This document shows, piece by piece, positions 60,203 through 64,000 of a stretch of DNA of 64,000 nt (position 1 is the stretch's first letter; each line of letters opens with the position of its first letter). Origin of the DNA: Bacillus nitratireducens (GTDB lineage: Bacteria > Bacillota > Bacilli > Bacillales > Bacillaceae_G); assembly GCF_001884135.1 (NCBI RefSeq), contig NZ_MAOC01000026.1, positions 204,306-268,305 on the forward strand. The letters are read 5' to 3'. The position numbers and the translations under genes were made by a program. The notes beneath the pieces are model-generated. The model worked only from the letters and a program-made list of their open reading frames with translations, did not search any database and was not told where the DNA came from.

Positions 60203-60240
60203 GGAAAAGCCCGTACTGAATTGTACGGGCTTTTCCTTTA
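60201..60240 (+). terminator. Terminator of the sleB operon
   Basis: 16-bp perfect stem (60201-60216 with 60223-60238). Confidence 0.88.
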
Positions 60241-60306
60241 AAATTAAATATTCAGTTTATTTTTAAGGGAAAATATGGTTTAATAATGATGGGAGGGACA
60301 ACTGTT

Positions 60307-60663
60307 ATGATGAAAAAAAGCGCATTTATATTATGTGGTTTATGTCTAAGTTTCAGTGTGACAGCGTGTGAACAGAAGAAAGAAGTGAAAAAGCAAACAG
60401 CTACATCTTCTACAATAACGGAAAATAAAAATCAAAAATCTATTAATGTAAATCATTTCTCAAATATTAATGAAGGAATGACATATTTAGAAGTGAGAGA
60501 TTTAATTGGTTTTGAAGGGAATTTACTCATAGAAGAAGGGGAAGAACATACTACACGAATTAAACAAATTTTTGCTTGGAAAGGCAGCGATCCAAAATCA
60601 TTTGCTGAAATAACATTTTTGGATGGAAAAGTGCATTCTAAAACACAGCAAGGTTTAAGTTAA
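60307..60663 (+). CDS. Lipoprotein with SmpA/BLIP-like domain
   Basis: 118 residues. Lipobox V-T-A-C (Cys about 21), Thr/Lys-rich linker, then N-I-N-E-G-M-T-Y-L-E-V-R-D-L-I-G and F-A-W-K-G-S-D-P-K-S-F-A-E-I-T-F, which is the SmpA/OmlA-like (DUF3862-type) fold. Function unknown. ATG at 60307 with SD GGGAGGG. Confidence 0.8.
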   Translation: MMKKSAFILCGLCLSFSVTACEQKKEVKKQTATSSTITENKNQKSINVNHFSNINEGMTYLEVRDLIGFEGNLLIEEGEEHTTRIKQIFAWKGSDPKSFAEITFLDGKVHSKTQQGLS

Positions 60664-60690
60664 CAACTCGAAGGAATGGGAGAGTTAAGC

Positions 60691-61188
60691 ATGAACATAC
60701 ATACAGGGGAAATACAATTAGTTCCGTATAAGGAGCAGTATAAAGAGATAATACAATCATTTACTTTACCAAGTGAACAAGTGCAATTCACAGCGAATCC
60801 AGGTGAATTACTGGAGAAAGCGAAAAATGATCGAACGAAAAATGTAGTTGTTATTTTGGACTATAGCGGAGTACCTGTCGGTGTTTTTGCATTACAAACG
60901 GGTGACAGAGTACAGGAGTTTACAGAAAATAAAGATGCCATACTTTTAACTTCTTTTTCTGTTAATCACAATAAACAAAGAAAAGGATATGCTAAAAAAT
61001 CATTGGCGTTATTACAATACTTTGTAAAAAATTATTATCCAATAATAAATGAAGTAATTCTTGCTGTAAATGAAAAAAATATTCCGGCACAAAAGTTATA
61101 TGAGAAAGTTGGATTTCAAGATAAGGGGTTTAGAAGAATGGGGCCAATCGGACAACAATTCATATTACATTTACCTATAACGACATAA
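60691..61188 (+). CDS. GNAT family N-acetyltransferase
   Basis: 165 residues, ATG at 60691 with SD GGGAGAG. L-T-S-F-S-V, K-Q-R-K-G-Y-A-K-K-S-L (acetyl-CoA loop) and V-N-E-K-N-I-P-A-Q-K-L-Y-E-K-V-G-F. Substrate unknown. It follows the lipoprotein after 27 bases. Confidence 0.85.
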   Translation: MNIHTGEIQLVPYKEQYKEIIQSFTLPSEQVQFTANPGELLEKAKNDRTKNVVVILDYSGVPVGVFALQTGDRVQEFTENKDAILLTSFSVNHNKQRKGYAKKSLALLQYFVKNYYPIINEVILAVNEKNIPAQKLYEKVGFQDKGFRRMGPIGQQFILHLPITT

Positions 61189-61198
61189 TAAGATAACA

Positions 61199-61240
61199 AA
61201 GCTTACTCTTGAAGAAAATCATGTAGTAAGTTTTTTTATT
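61199..61240 (+). terminator. Weak terminator after the GNAT gene
   Basis: Stem AAGCTTACT/AGTAAGTTT with a long loop and seven T. Confidence 0.5.
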
Positions 61241-61338
61241 ACATGATATGTTAGAAAAATCAATGCAAATATCCGAGGAATATGAAGATGTAAATATATC
61301 TGATTTTTTAGGACTGTTAAAATGTGAGGTGTATTGTT

Positions 61339-61878
61339 ATGACAATTTATATTGCACTACTACGAGGAATTAATGTCGGTGGACATAAAGTAATCAAAAT
61401 GTTGGATTTGAAAAAAGCCTTTGAATCAATTGGGTTAAAAAAAGTGAAAACATATATTCAAAGTGGAAATGTAGTGTTTGAGTCAGAGGAAGGAATAAGT
61501 TTTCTAAAGGAACGAATTGAATGTGAAATTAAAAATGTTTTTGATTTCGATGTGCCAGTCATGTTAAGAACAAATGATGAATTTACTAATATTATTAATA
61601 AGTGTCCTTACGAGGCCCAGTCATTATTAGCAGGAGAGAGTGTATATGTGGCCTTTTTAGCCAATCCACTTTCTGAAGAAGATAGTAAGCAATTACTTAT
61701 GTACAAAAGTGAAATAGAAGATTGCCATATTGAAGGCGGAGTAGTGTATTTGTTTTTCAAAAAAAGCATTCGGAATTCTAAATTAATGAACCAGTTTCAA
61801 AAATTACATACGCCAGCTACGGTAAGGAATTGGCGAACTGTGAATAAGTTAAAAACAATAGCGGAAGATATGTATTAA
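61339..61878 (+). CDS. DUF1697 family protein
   Basis: 179 residues. The signature I-A-L-L-R-G-I-N-V-G-G, Y-I-Q-S-G-N-V-V-F-E-S, and N-W-R-T-V-N-K-L at the C terminus are those of DUF1697. Function unknown. ATG at 61339 with SD GAGGTG. Confidence 0.9.
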   Translation: MTIYIALLRGINVGGHKVIKMLDLKKAFESIGLKKVKTYIQSGNVVFESEEGISFLKERIECEIKNVFDFDVPVMLRTNDEFTNIINKCPYEAQSLLAGESVYVAFLANPLSEEDSKQLLMYKSEIEDCHIEGGVVYLFFKKSIRNSKLMNQFQKLHTPATVRNWRTVNKLKTIAEDMY

Positions 61879-61914
61879 AAAAGTGGTTTTCTATTTACAG
61901 AAAACCACTTTTTT
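61877..61914. terminator. Bidirectional terminator after the DUF1697 gene
   Basis: 16-bp perfect stem (61877-61892 with 61899-61914). Confidence 0.9.
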
Positions 61915-62317
61915 ATTTATATTGTTTTGCGACAATGAGTTCAACTATAGGATAAATAAAGAATGAAGAACAAAGTGCTATAAATAGGGGAAGGTTTTTT
62001 ACACCATCCAAATTGGAACCCATAGAAAATCCTTCTGACCAGAATAATATAAGAAACATAACAGCTACAAGAACAAAATACGCGATTTTAAAGCTTTTAT
62101 ATGTAATTTGTTGTCCCATCTCATCTTGACTTTCTTCTGAAACGCCGTGAAGATCTCCCCATGTAATATGATTGATGAGGTAACTAAGTATTAAAGCACT
62201 TGTGAATATTGTTCCACCTAAAATCGCACCTTCAGTAATGTATTTATAAGCACCATGTATAAATACTCCGAGTAATGATAAAACGATTGTTATTAAAATG
62301 AATTTTTTATGATTCAT
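61913..62317 (-). CDS. Four-helix membrane protein, unknown
   Basis: 134 residues, four transmembrane helices (about 6-24, 34-51, 77-97, 108-128) with a cytoplasmic loop G-V-S-E-E-S-Q-D-E-M-G. The ATG at 62315-62317 has SD GGAGGTG; the upstream frame is open but without an SD. Divergent from the actin gene. Family not recognised. Confidence 0.7.
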   Translation of the reverse strand: MNHKKFILITIVLSLLGVFIHGAYKYITEGAILGGTIFTSALILSYLINHITWGDLHGVSEESQDEMGQQITYKSFKIAYFVLVAVMFLILFWSEGFSMGSNLDGVKNLPLFIALCSSFFIYPIVELIVAKQYK

Positions 62318-62386
62318 ATTAGAACAACACCTCCTTCTTTGTAAAAAACTCTTTACATCCATAGTATAAAATTGGAAAAGTATCAT

Positions 62387-62526
62387 GTCAAATACTTTTT
62401 ACATGAAAGGTGAAGGTATATAGTATTTTGTTTTAAAGATAAATAAAAAATTACATCACATTTGAATGTAAAAGAATAGGCTCGCATATATTTGGAAGGG
62501 ATGTCAGATTAATTTAGGAGGTAGTT
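62387..62526 (+). promoter_or_regulatory. Upstream region of the parM-like gene
   Basis: Contains the dyad TTACAT-N9-ATGTAA (62451-62471) and SD TAGGAGG before the ATG at 62527. No array of direct repeats typical of parC centromeres is visible. Confidence 0.4.
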
Positions 62527-63696
62527 ATGTCTATACTTTTAAAAGCTGGTGCAGATGCAGGAAATAACGGTTTGAAGTTAATGGTGAAAGGGCAGGACCC
62601 TATTTTTATCCCGAGTATTTATTCTTTATATATAGGAGAGCCTACAGGACTGTTAGATGAGGGAGATGTATCATTATCAGAATTAGAGAATTACATTGAT
62701 GTGACCATTAGTTCTCCATCGCTAATGTTAAATAATGTACGATACATCGTTGGAGAAAAAGTGATTCAAGATCAATTAAAAGGTACTGAAGTGGAGAAGA
62801 AATCAAATAAATCAACAGATGAATTAATGGTTATTACAATCCTTTCCGGTTTAGCAATAAGTGCTATGCGTCAAAGTCCAACATCAAGTCACATTAATAT
62901 TCGTTATGATTTATCGGTCGCTCTTCCTATGCAGCTTATTACACAAGAAATAGCTGCTGAAAATGCAAAACGTTATATGGGAAATCATAAGGTTGTTTTC
63001 CATTATCCGAACGGACGGGATGTTACGATTAATGTTTCTATTGAGTTTTGTAAATGCCTACCTGAAGGCGCTTCTGGGACGTGGGGCATTGTATATGATG
63101 AAGAAGGAAATGTTGTGAAACATAAAATAGAATGTGAACAAAATCAAGTTTCAGAAATTGATTTTGTTGATAAAACATTATTATCTTTTGATATTGGCGC
63201 GGGGACAACCGAAGAAGTTGTTTCGTTAGGGGTAAATTTCCGTCCGCAATTAAGTAAAGGATTATCGTACGGTGTAAAAGAAACGTTACTACAAATTATT
63301 ACAAGATGGAATCGGAAATATCCTACGAAAACAATTGATAGCATTACAGAATTTAACCAAATTTATTTAAATGAAAAACACCCGAGAAATGCATTGTTAG
63401 TTGAGGAATCGCAACCAGCGTTTTTAGGTTTAGCTGCACGTGTCGCAACAGATATTATTAACAAAATTGATGATATGAAAGACGATCCATATGTATTTAT
63501 TTATGGTGGGGGCGCAGTTATTATTAAAAATAGCTTGAAAATGATTTTAAAACAAAAAGGACGCTTGAAAAATGTAATTTTTGTAGATAACCCGTTATTT
63601 ACAAATGCTCGTGGGTTATTAGTATACACATGCTCGCCAAAATATAGAGAGCATAAGCAAAAAGAGTTAGGGTTTACAAACTTAACGATAAGTTAG
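62527..63696 (+). CDS. ParM/StbA-like actin-family protein (plasmid-segregation type)
   Basis: 389 residues. Actin-fold motifs: phosphate-1 G-A-D-A-G-N-N-G-L-K near residue 8, phosphate-2 L-S-F-D-I-G-A-G-T-T-E near residue 220, and the adenosine motif I-Y-G-G-G-A-V near residue 326. It resembles Firmicute plasmid segregation actins (ParM/StbA-like, Alp types) more than MreB. A small DNA-binding partner follows 11 bases downstream, the usual order for type II partition. No replication gene is in the window. Confidence 0.85.
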   Translation: MSILLKAGADAGNNGLKLMVKGQDPIFIPSIYSLYIGEPTGLLDEGDVSLSELENYIDVTISSPSLMLNNVRYIVGEKVIQDQLKGTEVEKKSNKSTDELMVITILSGLAISAMRQSPTSSHINIRYDLSVALPMQLITQEIAAENAKRYMGNHKVVFHYPNGRDVTINVSIEFCKCLPEGASGTWGIVYDEEGNVVKHKIECEQNQVSEIDFVDKTLLSFDIGAGTTEEVVSLGVNFRPQLSKGLSYGVKETLLQIITRWNRKYPTKTIDSITEFNQIYLNEKHPRNALLVEESQPAFLGLAARVATDIINKIDDMKDDPYVFIYGGGAVIIKNSLKMILKQKGRLKNVIFVDNPLFTNARGLLVYTCSPKYREHKQKELGFTNLTIS

Positions 63697-63707
63697 TTGG
63701 TGGAAGT

Positions 63708-64000
63708 ATGCGATCTAGGCGATATAAACGTGGTGATCGAGTGAAAATTAATATTAATAAATCAGTATCGCCTGAAATGATTGCTTGGCTTAATAAACAG
63801 TCTAATCCAACTAATTTCTTTTTCTTTGCAGCCCAGCAATTATTTAAACAAGTAGGAGATATTGATGTATCAAAAACCTTGCCAATTAGCCATGTTTTTT
63901 CTTTATATGTAGAACCATCATCTCTATTAAAGGTTGAAATGAATCCATTTAAAAACGTACCATTAGAAAATAGTAAATCCACCGAAAATACAAAAAAAAA
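63708..64000 (+). CDS. ParR-like partner protein (partial, cut by the window end)
   Basis: 97 codons are visible from ATG 63708 to the end of the window. The N-terminal 50 residues R-Y-K-R-G-D-R-V-K-I-N-I-N and S-P-E-M-I-A-W-L-N-K-Q-S-N-P-T-N-F-F look like a basic arm, one beta strand and a helix-turn-helix of ribbon-helix-helix type. A Ser/Lys/Asn-rich tail begins near residue 85. Next to a ParM-like gene, this is probably the centromere-binding adaptor; that role is inferred from position and shape. Confidence 0.65.
   Translation, partial: MRSRRYKRGDRVKININKSVSPEMIAWLNKQSNPTNFFFFAAQQLFKQVGDIDVSKTLPISHVFSLYVEPSSLLKVEMNPFKNVPLENSKSTENTKK

Noticed and set aside
61248-61373. 41-codon frame overlapping the DUF1697 start
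   Set aside because: No SD; it runs into the DUF1697 coding region in another frame.
62451-62471. Dyad before the parM-like gene as a parC centromere
   Set aside because: Only one dyad, no direct-repeat array; centromeres of this system type need several repeats.

Overview
This window is a stretch of low-GC Firmicute chromosome that looks like the Bacillus cereus group (cereus/thuringiensis/anthracis). The evidence is an AT-rich base composition, strong AGGAGG-type ribosome binding sites with frequent TTG/GTG starts, a GPT-repeat collagen-like protein of exosporium type, the sleB-ypeB-lipoprotein germination cluster, a kynU-kynB-kynA tryptophan-degradation operon, a single-domain LPMO, and many small GNAT, DinB, Nudix and DUF proteins typical of this group. 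No rRNA, tRNA, IS element or CRISPR array was seen. Species-level placement is inference.

Layout. 0-9.6 kb: end of an AlsT-like symporter, a CMD-family protein, a fragment of an RsgA-type GTPase, GNAT and DinB proteins, a secreted LPMO, Mn-dependent pyrophosphatase, an M3 peptidase, and several small or hypothetical genes including a 12-cysteine, 61-residue protein. 9.6-10.5 kb: an almost gene-free region holding a candidate small RNA on the minus strand, a separate structured element, and a 53-codon gene. 10.5-20.6 kb: RecQ, a gamma-glutamylcyclotransferase-like protein, a methyltransferase preceded by a possible leader peptide and SD-sequestering hairpin, a HelD-type RNA polymerase recycling ATPase, a PadR/HAAS pair with twin operators, a beta-lactamase-fold protein and a collagen-like protein with a near-consensus sigma-K promoter. 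20.8-28.5 kb: GNATs, an APH-fold kinase, a P-loop protein, a SUMF1-like protein, an MGT-type glycosyltransferase, RpiA and a 2Fe-2S ferredoxin. 28.6-33.1 kb: an ECF-like sigma factor with a paralogous ClpP, and a glycine betaine transporter whose binding-protein gene (opuAC) is divergent from opuAA-opuAB.

33-38.6 kb holds small membrane proteins, HIT, a PP2C-like phosphatase, two DUF4181 paralogues around a Nudix gene, GrpB, SDR and DinB proteins. 38.7-49.7 kb is the acetoin catabolism locus: acoABCL behind a textbook sigma-54 -24/-12 promoter, with the activator gene acoR about 4.4 kb further on, separated by eight unrelated genes and preceded by a sigma-A promoter that carries a near-consensus cre (CcpA) site. 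49.7-55.3 kb: a frameshifted arylamine N-acetyltransferase-like pseudogene, a Nudix gene, and a TetR gene divergent from kynUBA with repeated operator-like sequences between them. 55.3-62.3 kb: a serine hydrolase, a Pr6Pr membrane protein, the sleB-ypeB-lipoprotein cluster and small genes. The right edge (62.5-64.0 kb) holds a ParM/StbA-like actin followed by a ParR-like partner cut by the window end.

The window is mostly ordinary accessory chromosome. The most interesting items are the candidate leader-peptide attenuator before the methyltransferase, the candidate C-rich-loop small RNA, the actin-type segregation pair with no replication gene seen in the window, the apparent CTG start codon, and a set of genes caught in decay (RsgA fragment, NAT pseudogene, KEYAVYKG-type peptide, NIPSNAP with an internal deletion).
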